A DNA stretch of 64,000 nt from Prosopocoilus inquinatus (lineage: Eukaryota; Arthropoda; Insecta; Coleoptera; Lucanidae): contig CM069876.1 of assembly GCA_036172665.1 (NCBI GenBank), positions 44,051,001-44,115,000 of the forward strand, given 5' to 3'. This document shows, one piece after another, positions 10,337 to 20,989 of the stretch (positions are counted from its first letter, which is position 1; the number at the start of each line of letters is the position of its first letter). The translations under genes were made by a program, and so were the position numbers. The notes beneath the pieces were generated by a model, which saw nothing but the letters and a program-made list of their open reading frames with translations, had not been told where the DNA came from and made no database searches.

Positions 10337-13300
10337 ATGCCGTTCAACTCAACAACTCAGCAGGGTGAGTACCAACGACGTTTTCTTTCTTTTTTGTTCC
10401 TTATTATTTTTTTTTTCGCTTCGGCTTATGGAGTTTTTTTCTTTTTTTTTTCGTTCAGGTGTCTTGGCCTCCCAGTACATGAGAAAGGAAGCGCAACACA
10501 TCACCAAAGCCCTCTCCAGAGGATACGTAAGCAATAATTTCTAAAGTTGCTTTTGGGTCCTTCCCCCAAACATTTTTTCGTTATTTTAGGCGGTTTGTCC
10601 GATATTCGAGACCATGTTTTCCGGCGCCCGTCACGTGCCCAAATTCCAAATAATTCAAAGGCAAAGCCGTTTCGTCACCTCCACCGCCGCCGCCCAACGT
10701 AGATCGAGAGTTCCCGCCAACGCCCGAGCGGACGTCCATGGCGTCGATCGTTACAAATTCTTTCACAAGCAAGCCCCTTTTTTTATTATATTATACAGAG
10801 AGATCCAGATTGACGAAACATGCCGCGCTTCACTGAACGATTTTTTTTGTGTGTGTATGTGCCGCTTCATTGAATCTGTTTTTCTGTGCCGCTTTACTTA
10901 AACCAGGAACTCAAATACACTATTTAATCGTAAGATTCGTAAGTGTGAATTAGAGTTGTAAGGCCCACCTCCTGATAAATTTAACCGTCGGTTAATATCC
11001 TAGGAAACCATTATCAGCACAAAGGTTTCCAAGGACATTAACCGACGGTTAAATTTATCACGAGGTGGTAAGATCGGGCCTAACAGGTGTTTATTCACTT
11101 TTTTCTTACCATTCAAGAAAATCACAAAGTGGCTGACATCTAGCGAGCGAAAGTTTTGTGAAGGTCCCCATAATAAGGAAAACATTAAAATGACATTCGG
11201 TTAACCTATAAAAATCATTTCAAATTGAAGTCATTTTGTTTGCGAGTTGTGCGGCGCTTCCGTACTTCTCGCAAAACGTACACACAATAACAAAACCAGC
11301 AAAAAAAAAAAACATTGACGGATCGAATGCAATAATTGTTTTTCTTATTAAAAGCGCCATCTCTTGCTGATTTTCGCGAATAAGAAACCATCTTTCAGAC
11401 CTCTCACCCCAAAGATGGAGCAAAAATTGGAGTTAACTTTGGACGTCATGGAAGTACCGTACGAGCAAGGATTTAAGAACAAAAAAATTCAGACCAAGTA
11501 CAGGGAGTCTTCCGCGCAGACTTCCCCTTGGCAGCCGCCCTACAAGGTGGTTGATGGAAGTGACCCCGAAATTTTGAAGCTGGACTTTCTAAAATGGGGT
11601 GGGTGCGCTTTCCCCCGTCAAGTGGGTTAAATTTTCGTTTTCGTTTTTTTGTTTTTTTTGTTTTTTTCTAGGATGTGGGTTGCCAGCTGGGGTGCACGAA
11701 GTCAGTCTAATCGAACGCATGAGGATGAAGAACCAATGGGAGAAATCGTTGCCACCAATCACCGGCCCGAAAAGCTTGGCGAGACGGAGAGAACTGCTCG
11801 AAGCCATGGAAAGAGACGCTTGGCTCTTTAGAGAACAAGTAAGAGGAGAATTGAGATAATTCCTCTTCTTGTAAGGGCAGACAGTGCAAGGCAAAAGGGC
11901 GCCAAATTTTGTTTAATTATTTATTATTTAATTATTTATTAGATATAGACTAAAAATTAATTGGTCCTGACTAAAACCCAGCAAAAATAATTTATTCTTT
12001 TAAAAGCATCTTGTTTGTAAACTTTATTTCAGCAGGACTAGCACTTTTTGTTTTGATTTTCCATGTTTTACTTGTCTTTAAGATTTTTAATTTTTTTTTT
12101 AATTCTGTACTTGTGTTCACTCCGGTTCGGCCGGGTTGACCTTGAAATGCCTGTTATTTTACAAAAAAAACTTTCAATTTTCTGCAATTTTTTTTACATT
12201 TTGTTGTATTTTTTTCTGTTTTACTTCTTTTTAAATTCTGTTCTTGGGTTGGGTTCCTTTAAGTTCTGTTCGGTTTCAGTTCGGTTGGGTTGACCTTGAA
12301 ACGTGTTTTTATAAAAAAAAATCCTCTTTAATTTTTTATACAATTTTCGATTTTTCTTTTGGGATTTTTTAAAATTTTGTGCTTGGGTTGGATTGACCTT
12401 GAAACGTGTTTTAATTTAAAAGAAAATCTTTTTCATTTTTTATACAAATTTTAATTTTTTTCTGGAATTTTTTTTAATTTTGTACTTTCAGTTAGGTTGG
12501 GTTGATCTTGAAATTTTTCCTCAATTAATAATTAATTTTTTACAATTTTGTTTCTACTTTAAATTTTTTTTTAAATTTTATTCTTGTTTTTTTTTGAAAT
12601 TTTTTAAAATTCTGTGTTTGGGTTGGGTTGACCTTGAAATGTGTTAATCAATTTTTTTTTCATTTTTTATACAAATTTTAATTTTCTCTGGAATTTTTGA
12701 AAATTCTGTACTTTCAGTTGGGTTGGGTTGACCTTGAAATGTTTCCTTGGTTAATAATTAATTTTTTACAATTTCTTTTCTACTTTAAAATGTTTTTAAT
12801 AATTTTTTAAGAATTTTGTTCGCTTAGGTTCAGTTCAATTTTAGTTGAGTCGGGTTGACCTTGAAATGTGTTCTCATTTCAAAATTTCTTTTAAATTTTT
12901 TTATACGATTTTTGATTTTGTTGAAATTATTTAAGATTCTGTACATAGATTTGGTTCACATAAGTTCAGTTCAATTTCAGTAGGGTTGGGTTGATTTTGA
13001 AATGTCTTTCCTTATTAATTTTTTACAATTTTTGTTTTTTGGAATTTTTAAAATTCTGTACTTGGGTTGGGTTTACTTAAATTTAGTTCGATGTGAGTTG
13101 AGCTGGGTTGGCCTTGAAATGTTTTTGATTTTAAAAAAATGCGTTTTAATTATTTACATTTTTTTATATTTTTGGAATTTTAAAAAGTTATGTTGGGTTG
13201 GGTATACTTAGGTTCCGTTTAGTTTCAGTTGGGTTGGATTGACCTTGAAATGTGTTTTGATTTTAAAAAATTCTTATTAATCTTTTATACAATTTTTTAT

Positions 13301-16300
13301 TTTTTTTTAATTCTGTACTTCTGTTCACTTAGGATAAGTTCGATTTCAGTTGGATTGAGTTGACCTTGAAATGTGTTTTGATTTTAAAAAGTTCTTATTA
13401 ATTTTTTATACAATTTTAATTTTTTTTAAATTTTTTTAAATTCTTACTTGGATTGGATTGGCTTAGGTTAAGTTCGATTTCAATAGGTTTAGTTGACCTT
13501 GAAATGTGTTTTGTTTAAAAAAAAGTCCTTTTTAATTTTTTATAATTTTTTATTTTTTTGGAATTTTTTAAAATTTTGTATGAAATATTTTTTGACTTAA
13601 AAAAAATGCGTTTTAATTTTTTGAATTTTTTTAAAATTCTGTACTTGGGTTAAGTTCGATTTCAGTTGGGTTGGGTTGACCTTGAAATGTGTTTTAATTT
13701 AAAAAAAATCCCTTTTAATTTTTTATAATTTTTGATTTTTTTGGAATTTTTTAAAATTTTGTACTCGGATTAGTTCAGGTCAATGTCAATTGGGTCGGGT
13801 TGACCTTGAAATGTGTTTTAATTAAAAAAATTCTTTTCAATCTTTTACAATTTTTGATTTTTTTTTTTGAATTTTTGAAAATTCTATAAAGAGAACCAAA
13901 ATGTCATCCTTGTAGACCTCTTTCTTTCTCCCTTAGCTGCCACCGTCTTCTTTCATTTGTCTTCCTTTTTTGGCAATCCATTTTTAAATGTACTCCTGCA
14001 GGAAATCCAAGACATTCAGGATTTGCGCTACGAACTCCTGGAGCAAATGCTGAAGGAACTCTTCGAGAACACGAAGAATCGCACCGACAAGAAAATGCAA
14101 ATGTTCTGCACGCAGAAGCTGGCCATTAAAGAGGAGAAACTGCGCAAGCTTCGCCGCGAGTCCGAGAGAGGTAGCTGCGCATCATTTTTTTGTTCTTCTT
14201 CTTTGAATACCTACCCTTTCGTGTACTTCCCCCAGAACAACGACGCCTGGACTTTAACCACCGCGGAATAATAATGAAGTACCACCCCGTGAACATCATA
14301 GACGAGCACGCGGACCACAAATCCGAACTGTACGCGCCGATGATGAGGCACGGCTCGCATCCGAAACGTTGGCACCAAGTCATCAACGAGCACATGAAGA
14401 AGTACAAGGCCAAATTCATCGGTACCAACCTCAAAATTAGACGATTTAAAACAGCTGTTTTTTTTTTCTGAATTTCGGATTTTAGGCGTCGAAAATTACG
14501 AGACTGCGCCGAATTGGTTGGACGGCGCGACCAAGATTACGGATCGTTCGATTAAGCTGCCGGGAACGCGTTTGTGCATCAGGGAGACGAAATGGACGAA
14601 GCCGGTCCTGCAGGCCCTTCACGAGGAACTTAAAAGTGCAGTGGATTTTTAATTACCGACGAAAGTTTGAATTTGCCGCCACGCTAAATTTTGGTAAAGT
14701 TGGTAACTCACTTACCTTTGTGAAAAGAACGCGTCGATTTTGAAATTTGTAAAATTAACCAATGGCGTTCCGTTAAAAGACGTTTTTATCTACATCCGTT
14801 ACGCTATTGGTTGATTGCATAGTTTAAAACTATGTTTGCAGAGCTGCGACACCGAAATCAACCAATGGCGTTGCGACCGTTTTTGTTAACGCGACGCCAT
14901 TGGTTCATTTCGCAAGCATTCAGCGTATCCACATTTAAAACGTGAAACACGCTAAAAATTATGGCGGCAAATTCAAACTATCCGCAATCATTAAAAGATT
15001 TTTTTTGAATTTTTAATTCGATTTTGTTCTTGTAGATTTGCGGAAAGTTTCCAAAAAGAAGTGCAACATTCGCACGCTCGTCGAAAAGAAGCAGACGCCG
15101 CCCCCGACGCCGGAAATCGACGAAGTCGACGAGAGCGAGGAGCTAGCCGAGCAGGGCTGTATTAAGATACAGAGCACGATCAGAGGCAGGGCCGCGCAAA
15201 TCTTGGTGTGTAAACGTTTTTTGAATTTTCCGCCCAGTAAAAAATAAGGGGTTTGCTTCAACCCAATTTATAATAGGAATAAGCTTTTTTTAAAAAAAAA
15301 ATAGGCATAAGAAATAAACTGCGTCGAAACTTCTTTGTTTTTAAACAGTCCCTTCCTTAAATCCCATTTTCAATGTGAAACTTTTTAAAAGCGAACAAAT
15401 CTCCTTGCGATCCTACTGACTGCGCCAGGGGCTGAAGAAACTGTTTCTTTAAAAAAATCTAAGCGGACAAATCTACTTGTGATCCTACTTACTGCGCCAT
15501 TGGAGGGCTACTAAAGATCTAAGCAGACAAATCTTCTCGCGGTCCTACTAACTGCGCCATTGGGGGGCTAATAAGACAAAAATTAAATCTCCCCCGTTCT
15601 TTTATTATAGGTATTTGAGGGCAGAGATACCTGCAGAGAGCTCATACAAGAACTCCGAAGCACCCACGCCGTCTTAAACAAGCAAGCAGTTGAAGTGTAC
15701 AAGCGAAAGCTCGAGGTGCAATACGATCAGAGGGATGAAGCTATATGCATTGAAAACGTAAATTAAATATAACTTTGTAACGCTTTGCTCGCAGGCCACG
15801 AATTTTGTTTCTGTTTAGACTAAGAAGGTGCAAGAAGCGCTCAATAGGCTTCAAGGGGGCGTGGTTGGAACTCTACTCGATTTCTTGAACAAAGAACTGC
15901 GCCGGCTTCTAGACGAAAGGAAAGCGCACGCTCTGGGTTTGATGGCCGAAAGAGAGAGACAGAAACGTGAGGCGGCGGAGGCCGGGAGAAGACAGGCCGA
16001 GTTGAGAAGGCGCAGAGAACACGATGAGATGTTCCGACAGGTAGATACTCAAAATAAAACAAAAGTGGCGCAGTCAGGAGGAGACCATCAACTAAATAAG
16101 TATCCCACCCCAGGTGGTTAAATACCATCAAGAAACCGTCGATCTCTATTTAGAAGACATAATAAACGAGGGCATGGATGAAACAACCACGAAACAGACC
16201 AGGGAATACATCGTTAAGTTAGCTGCGAAATTAGACGCGGAAATCTACAATAAGAGATCCCAGTGGGTTCAATTACACTCGCTTCAGATTTTCTCGACTG

Positions 16301-17096
16301 CATCGACCCCCCTCATTTCAGAACCGAAGACTTCAGTCAACAAGAAGACCTCATAGCCGAGCTGGTTCATCATTTCCTGCTACCGGAAGTGGCGAAGGCG
16401 TATATAAGAGAGCGCATCAAAAAGAGAGAAAAACGCCGGCTGAGGATCGTCCACAATGAGCTGTTTGGGGCCATCGAGACTTTGCCGAAGCCCGAACTCA
16501 CCCGCGAGCAAATCGAAAGTAAATCGAAAGCAAAAAAATAGCCCTCAAAAACAGTTTCCTGCAATAGATTTCAGCTTGTCAAACCGAAAAGCACTTTCGC
16601 TTGGGGTGCACTATATGCACTGAGTGCACACTCACTGTATCTTTATCTCATTTTATTCCATGGGGTTAAAACGAGATGAAGATGCACTCAGTGCACGTGG
16701 TGCATGCCAATCGAAAGCGCTATAAATTTTTAATATTTGTCCCCTGTGACAGCACCGCCTTGAGAAAACAATTGTTACAGAAAACTGTATTTGCCTACAG
16801 TTTTTTTTTTTTGTTTTCGGCCCTTCATGCATTTCTTGTCAATTCAATTTTGACGTTCTGCAGGGGAACTCAGGCGCAAGAAACGAAAAGAACGCGCGGA
16901 ACGCGCCCAGAAGCTGAAGGAATCGGAGGTGGTGGAGACGCAGAAGTCGAAAGAGTCCGAGCAGGAGGAGGTTCCGCCCAGTAAAGATGAACTCGTGTGC
17001 CTGCGGAAGCGAGATGTGGCCACCAGTTGGAACAAAATCTCGCCTTCGAACAGTCAAGTTGCCTTCGAGGTCACCAACTTCTTGGACTTCATTTAA
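10337..17096 (+). CDS. CFAP91: Cilia- and flagella-associated protein 91 (MAATS1)
   Basis: Fourteen exons: 10337-10364, 10459-10526, 10590-~10852, 11399-11598, 11672-11838, 14002-14170, 14236-14421, 14486-14635, 15036-15205, 15611-15757, 15819-16040, 16114-16262, 16322-16518 and 16864-17096, giving about 782 residues, close to vertebrate CFAP91. Diagnostic stretches include KYRESSAQTSPW, GLPAGVHEVSLIERM, an IQ-like segment (IKIQSTIRGRAAQIL) followed by ELIQELR, and the late region QEDLIAELVHHFLLPEV. CFAP91 acts in the axoneme at the base of radial spokes, in the calmodulin- and spoke-associated complex; in insects this implies sperm flagella and sensory cilia. The exon 3 donor is not certain: phase requires an end such as 10852, inside a run of GT dinucleotides. 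Intron 5 (2.2 kb) holds a minisatellite; introns 3, 8 and 13 hold MITEs. Confidence 0.93.
10962..11080. mobile_element. Palindromic MITE with TAA target duplication
   Basis: Inverted ends GGCCCACCTCCTGATAAATT and its complement near 11057-11080, with inner arms around TTTAACCGTCGGTTAAT. TAA lies directly on both sides (10959-10961 and 11081-11083), as expected for PIF/Harbinger-type elements. It sits in CFAP91 intron 3. Confidence 0.7.
11105..11370 (+). repeat. Dispersed repeat ending just upstream of CFAP91 exon 4
   Basis: About 265 bp related along its length to 60118-60400. Shared segments include ACATCTAG, AATAAGGAAAACATTA, TAACCTATAAAAAT and TTATTAAAAGCGCCATCT. The copy ends about 30 bases before the CFAP91 exon 4 acceptor. 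The AGCGCCATCT end is the complement of the AGATGGCGCT motif. Confidence 0.7.
12040..13890 (+). repeat. Degenerate minisatellite (~128 bp) with GGGTTGACCTTGAAATG core
   Basis: About 14 units fill CFAP91 intron 5. The core TTGACCTTGAAATG recurs near 12138, 12292, 12398, 12505, 12630, 12731, 12857, 12993, 13110, 13241, 13364, 13498, 13679 and 13801, with a few substitutions (for example GATCTT, GGCCTT). Between cores lie variable T-rich runs. The complement of the core contains TCAAGGTCA. The same family occurs in the opposite orientation at 43040-44560. Confidence 0.8.
14664..14979. mobile_element. TIR element in CFAP91 intron 8
   Basis: Ends AGTTTGAATTTGCCGCCA at the left and TGGCGGCAAATTCAAACT at the right form terminal inverted repeats about 315 bp apart. 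Two copies of AACCAATGGCGTT lie inside. No coding capacity. Confidence 0.7.
15375..15590 (+). repeat. Short tandem repeats in CFAP91 intron 9
   Basis: Three related units carry ACAAATCT followed by a C/T-rich segment, GATCCTACT/GGTCCTACT and ACTGCGCCA. They span most of the intron between exons 9 and 10. Confidence 0.6.
16590..16722. mobile_element. Palindromic MITE, ACGAGATG/CACTCAGTGCAC family, copy 1
   Basis: A hairpin with outer arms AGCACTTTCGCTTGG and its near complement at 16707-16722, and inner arms around TGCACTGAGTGCAC and ATCTCATTTTA. Related copies lie at about 31301-31440, 32752-32890 and 36351-38682. In CFAP91 intron 13. Confidence 0.7.
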
Positions 17097-17342
17097 TTTA
17101 ATTCATAATTAATTGATTAAACGAAATCTACCCGTTTGTGAACACGCGTCGTTTTTTTTCTTCTACGGTAATTTTTTGAACGTATCCTGAACTTCTGCTC
17201 TGTGCTCCTGAACTATTTCTGAACGCAGTTTCGGTAAAACAGAAAAAAAAAACGTCTTTTAATTTTATCATGATTTTATCTTTATGACCGAAATGCTTCA
17301 GCTATGGCTTCAGATATGATTCAGTTGGGCCAAGCTTGAAAT

Positions 17343-17595
17343 TACAATCGAAAGCGAAAACTAGTAGAAAAAACAGTTTCCTGTAATTGTTCTTTCTTAA
17401 ATTGATGTTAAATTAAATACGACTTCGTAGATTTTACAAAAGCTTTCATTTTAAGATTGTCATCGAACTTGAAAGGTTGAAAGTTTTCAAAATATTTAAA
17501 TGCGTAGTCGTACTTAAGCAAACCATTTTGAAAAAGAAATATTACAGGAAACTATATTTGTCTACTACTTTTTTCTGGTGCCAACTGTAATTTCG
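17343..17595. mobile_element. MITE, ACAGTTTCCTGTAAT family, copy 1
   Basis: Inverted ends CAATCGAAAGC... and ...CAACTGTAATTTCG enclose the complementary inner motifs ACAGTTTCCTGTAATT and AATATTACAGGAAACT. Non-coding. Further copies are at about 18157-18412, 18950-19208, 19766-20024 and 35031-35252. Confidence 0.65.
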
Positions 17596-17753
17596 AATTG
17601 AAATTTGGCGGCAAATTTGAATATTAATGTGAACGTGACATTTCATGAATTCATTCGAAATTAGTTTCTGCGCCAAAATAAAATAAAATAAAAATTGTTA
17701 GGGGTACGAGCTGATTCGGTACGGCGACGCCGACATGAGCACAGAATAAAAAA

Positions 17754-17825
17754 GGGCTCAACCGGGTTTTGAACCCGGGACCTCTCGCACCCAAAGCGAA
17801 AATCATACCCCTAGACCATTGAGCC
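17754..17825 (-). tRNA. tRNA-Pro (anticodon TGG), copy 1
   Basis: A 72-base cloverleaf read on the minus strand. The acceptor stem is GGCTCAA/TTGAGCC, with discriminator C. The anticodon loop TTTGGGT has TGG at its centre, decoding CCA. The T arm is CCGGG-TTCAAAA-CCCGG. A run of six T follows on the transcribed strand, fitting a Pol III terminator. It differs from the other copies at one T-loop base. Confidence 0.88.
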
Positions 17826-18156
17826 ACACACTAATAATCAGTAATCAGGAAACCTGATACTGGAGTAATCAGCAATTAAAATATTTTATCAAACTATTAT
17901 ATATATTTTTAATAGATAAATTAAATGTCAAATTGGATCTACGTAGAACGCTAGTTTTGAAATATATCTGCAGAGGTCGAGGTTAAGCTTTGAATTTCTG
18001 AAGAATCTATTTATTTTTTTTTAACATAAATAAAATCGCATTTGCGTGTAAATGGAAATAAATGTGACTTTCTTTATTTTCAACTGCCCTGTAAGAAGAG
18101 GCAGCAAAGATAGAAAGCAAAATCACTTAAATGGAATACTTTTAATGTCCACGTCA

Positions 18157-18412
18157 CAGTCGAAAGCAAAAAATTGCAGACAATTACAGTTTCCTGTAAT
18201 TTTTCTTTCTCCGACATGGCTGTTTAAACGCGACTTCGCTGGTGACACTTAAAAATTTCGAAATCTTTCAAACTTGACGTCAATCAGACAAGCTTAAAAC
18301 TTTCGTAAAGTAAAATCCGTGAAATCGTACTTAAACGATACCATTTTGGAGAAAGAATAATTACAGGAAACTGTATTTATCTACTATTTTTTTGCTGCCA
18401 ACTGTAATTTCG
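18157..18412. mobile_element. MITE, ACAGTTTCCTGTAAT family, copy 2
   Basis: Left end CAGTCGAAAGCAAAAA, inner ACAGTTTCCTGTAATTTTTC, then the complementary GAAAGAATAATTACAGGAAA and right end near CCAACTGTAATTTCG. It lies between tRNA copies 1 and 2. Confidence 0.7.
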
Positions 18413-18569
18413 AATTGCAATTTAGCGGCAAATTTGAATATTAACGTGAACGTGACATTTCATGAAATCATTCGAAATTAGTTTCTGCGCCAAAATAAAA
18501 TAAAATAAAAATTGTTCGGGGTGCGAGCTGATTCGGTACGGCGACGCCGACATGAGAATAGAATAAAAA

Positions 18570-18641
18570 GGGCTCAACCGGGATTTGAACCCGGGACCTC
18601 TCGCACCCAAAGCGAAAATCATACCCCTAGACCATTGAGCC
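18570..18641 (-). tRNA. tRNA-Pro (anticodon TGG), copy 2
   Basis: Same 72-base cloverleaf, with T loop TTCAAAT. The anticodon stem has one U-G wobble at its outer pair. A and B box sequences are intact and a T-run follows the 3' end. Confidence 0.9.
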
Positions 18642-18949
18642 ACACGTTAATAATCAGGAGTTATCAGCAATTAAAATATTTTATCAAACTATTAAATATA
18701 CCTTTAATAGATAAATTAAATGTCAAATTGGATTTACGTGTAACGTCAGGTTTGAAATATACCTGCAGAGGACCAGGTTAAGCTTTGGAATTTCTGAAGA
18801 ATCTTTATTTTTTTTACATAAATAAAATCGCATTTGCGTGTAAATGGAAATAAATGTGACTTTCTTTATTTTCAACTGTCCTGTAAGAAGAGGCAGCAAA
18901 GATAAAAAGCAAAATCACTTAAGTGGAATACTTTTAATGTCCACGTCAC

Positions 18950-19208
18950 GGTCGAAAGCAAACATTTGCAAACAATTACAGTTTCCTGTAATTTTTCTTT
19001 CTCCGAAATGGTACCTACTGTTTAAACACGACTTCGCTGGTGACACTTAAAAATTTCGTAATCTTTCAAACTTGACGACAATCAGACAAGCTTAAAACAA
19101 TCGTAAAGTAAAATCCGTGAAATCGTTCTTAAACGGTACCATTTTGGAGAAAGAATAATTACAGGAAACTGTATTTATCTACTATTTTTTTTGCTGCCAA
19201 CTGTAATT
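18950..19208. mobile_element. MITE, ACAGTTTCCTGTAAT family, copy 3
   Basis: Same architecture as copy 2, between tRNA copies 2 and 3. It was evidently copied by the tandem duplication rather than inserted separately. Confidence 0.7.
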
Positions 19209-19369
19209 TCGAATTGCAATTTAGCGGCAAATTTGAATATTAATGTGAACGTGACATTTCATGAAATCATTCGAAATTAGTTTCTGCGCCAAAATAAAAT
19301 AAAATAAAAATTGTTCGGGGTGCGAGCTGATTCGGTACGGCGACGCCGACATGAGAATAGAATAAAAAA

Positions 19370-19441
19370 GGGCTCAACCGGGATTTGAACCCGGGACCTC
19401 TCGCACCCAAAGCGAAAATCATACCCCTAGACCATTGAGCC
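19370..19441 (-). tRNA. tRNA-Pro (anticodon TGG), copy 3
   Basis: Identical in sequence to copy 2. Cloverleaf, anticodon and downstream T-run are intact. Confidence 0.9.
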
Positions 19442-19765
19442 ACACGTTAATAATTAGTAATCAGGAAACCTGATACTGGAGTTATCAGCAATTAAAATAT
19501 TTTATTAAACTATTAAATATATCTTTAATAGATAAATTAAATGTCAAATTGGATTTACGAGGAACGTTACTTTTGAAATATACCTGCAGAGGACCAGGTT
19601 AAGCTTTGGAATTTCTGAAGAATCTTTATTTTTTTTACATAAATAAAATCGCATTTGCGTGTAAATGGAAATAAATGTGACTTTCTTTATTTTCAACTGT
19701 CCTGCAAGAAGAGGCAGCAAAGAGAAAAAGTAAAATCACTTAAATGGAATACTTTTAATGTCCAC

Positions 19766-20024
19766 GTCACGGTCGAAAGCAAACATTTGCAAACAATTAC
19801 AGTTTCCTGTAATTTTTCTTTCTCCGACATGGCTGTTTAAACACGACTTCGCTGGTGACACTTAAAAATTGCGAAATCTTTCAAACTTGACGACAATCAG
19901 ACAAGCTTAAAACTTTCGTAAAGTAAAATCCGTGAAATCGTACTTAAACGGTACCATTTTGGAGAAAGAATAATTACAGGAAACTGTATTTATCTACTAT
20001 TTTTTTTGCTGCCAACTGTAATTT
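19766..20024. mobile_element. MITE, ACAGTTTCCTGTAAT family, copy 4
   Basis: Terminal copy of the array. It ends at CCAACTGTAATTTCG and is followed by unrelated sequence instead of another tRNA unit. Confidence 0.65.
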
Positions 20025-20984
20025 CGTCGCAAAATAAAATTCACTATGAATCTGCGAATTGTGGTCTCCTTGCCTTATGAAGAGAGGTGAAGCTATTGAT
20101 TGCGTGTATATATTCGTATGAAAAGTGAATATCTACCCAAAAAGAGAATTTGTTTTAGAGCGGGAACCGTGAACATGCAAATCAAATCACTTTCCGACCA
20201 TATTTATTTGTACTCAGACTCAGAGCCTTATCAAATTGTAATTTATTACCGTCAGTCTGTCTTTTTCAACTTTAATAATTATGAACCTAAACTTTTGTAA
20301 GCAAGTATTGAGTTGGTTAAAGCTGAGACATTTTCGAATGAAGGTACGTAACATAAGGCGTTGGGTTTACGCCCGGTTTTTCGAACGCTGGGAGTAACAC
20401 TCTTAACCAGTTTCTCCCAATGTCGAACGCACCCCAACGCCGCTCCTACTTAAGTTTAAAAACACGCTTTTTTATAAGCAAAGTTAATGAGAATGTGCAC
20501 ATGATTTTTTTTTAATTACTACTCCTATTATTTTATTATTATTAAATGATAACGATTATTCGATTGGCGCCAGCGGATTTTTACTTTTCTAGTTTTTCAC
20601 CGAGATAAAACTGTTTTTCTGCAACGACACTTTAGGGGTCGATATCTCGGAAAGGGGGTGAGCTACGGAAGAACGTAGCCCGGTTTTGAATGCGCCTCGT
20701 CGAGCTCTGCTTGGGTGAATTTTTACGGAATTTTAGGAGAAAAAAATATTTTTAGGCCAAAAAAGTAGCAAGGCCATGAAAATTTGAGGATTTCTACGAA
20801 AAATAGATTGCAGCGAAAAAAATCACCCTTATAGAGCTTGAACAGACGAATCGAATGGTGCAAGCCGCAAGGCTCTAGCTCACGCCGTTTTCGAGAAAAA
20901 AAAGTTGGAAAACTTGAGTGGGTTGCAGAAAAATTCAGAAAGCCGAGAAACGAGTTGAGAAATTGACCTGAATTTTTCACCATT
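20025..20984. other. Intergenic stretch without a recognised gene
   Basis: Open frames here are short and unlike known proteins. Part of it (about 20636-20990) reads TCGATATCTCGGAAAGG...GAGCTACGGAAGAACG and looks like diverged repeat DNA adjoining the following satellite. Confidence 0.4.
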
Positions 20985-20989
20985 AATTC

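Larger units (their letters stand above)
17345..20030 (+). repeat. ~800-bp tandem unit carrying a MITE and tRNA-Pro
   Basis: Three complete units plus a terminal MITE. The spacing between successive tRNA genes is 816 and 800 bp. Each unit holds, in order, one ACAGTTTCCTGTAAT-type MITE, a conserved segment with GGTACGGCGACGCCGACATG, a tRNA-Pro gene on the minus strand, and a linker containing AAAATCGCATTTGCGTG. Units 2 and 3 are nearly identical; unit 1 is more diverged. Confidence 0.85.

Noticed and set aside
10845..10900. Reading CFAP91 exon 3 through to the stop near 10901 as a short protein
   Set aside because: Later exons continue the CFAP91 homology; a donor in the GT run near 10849-10857 restores the frame.
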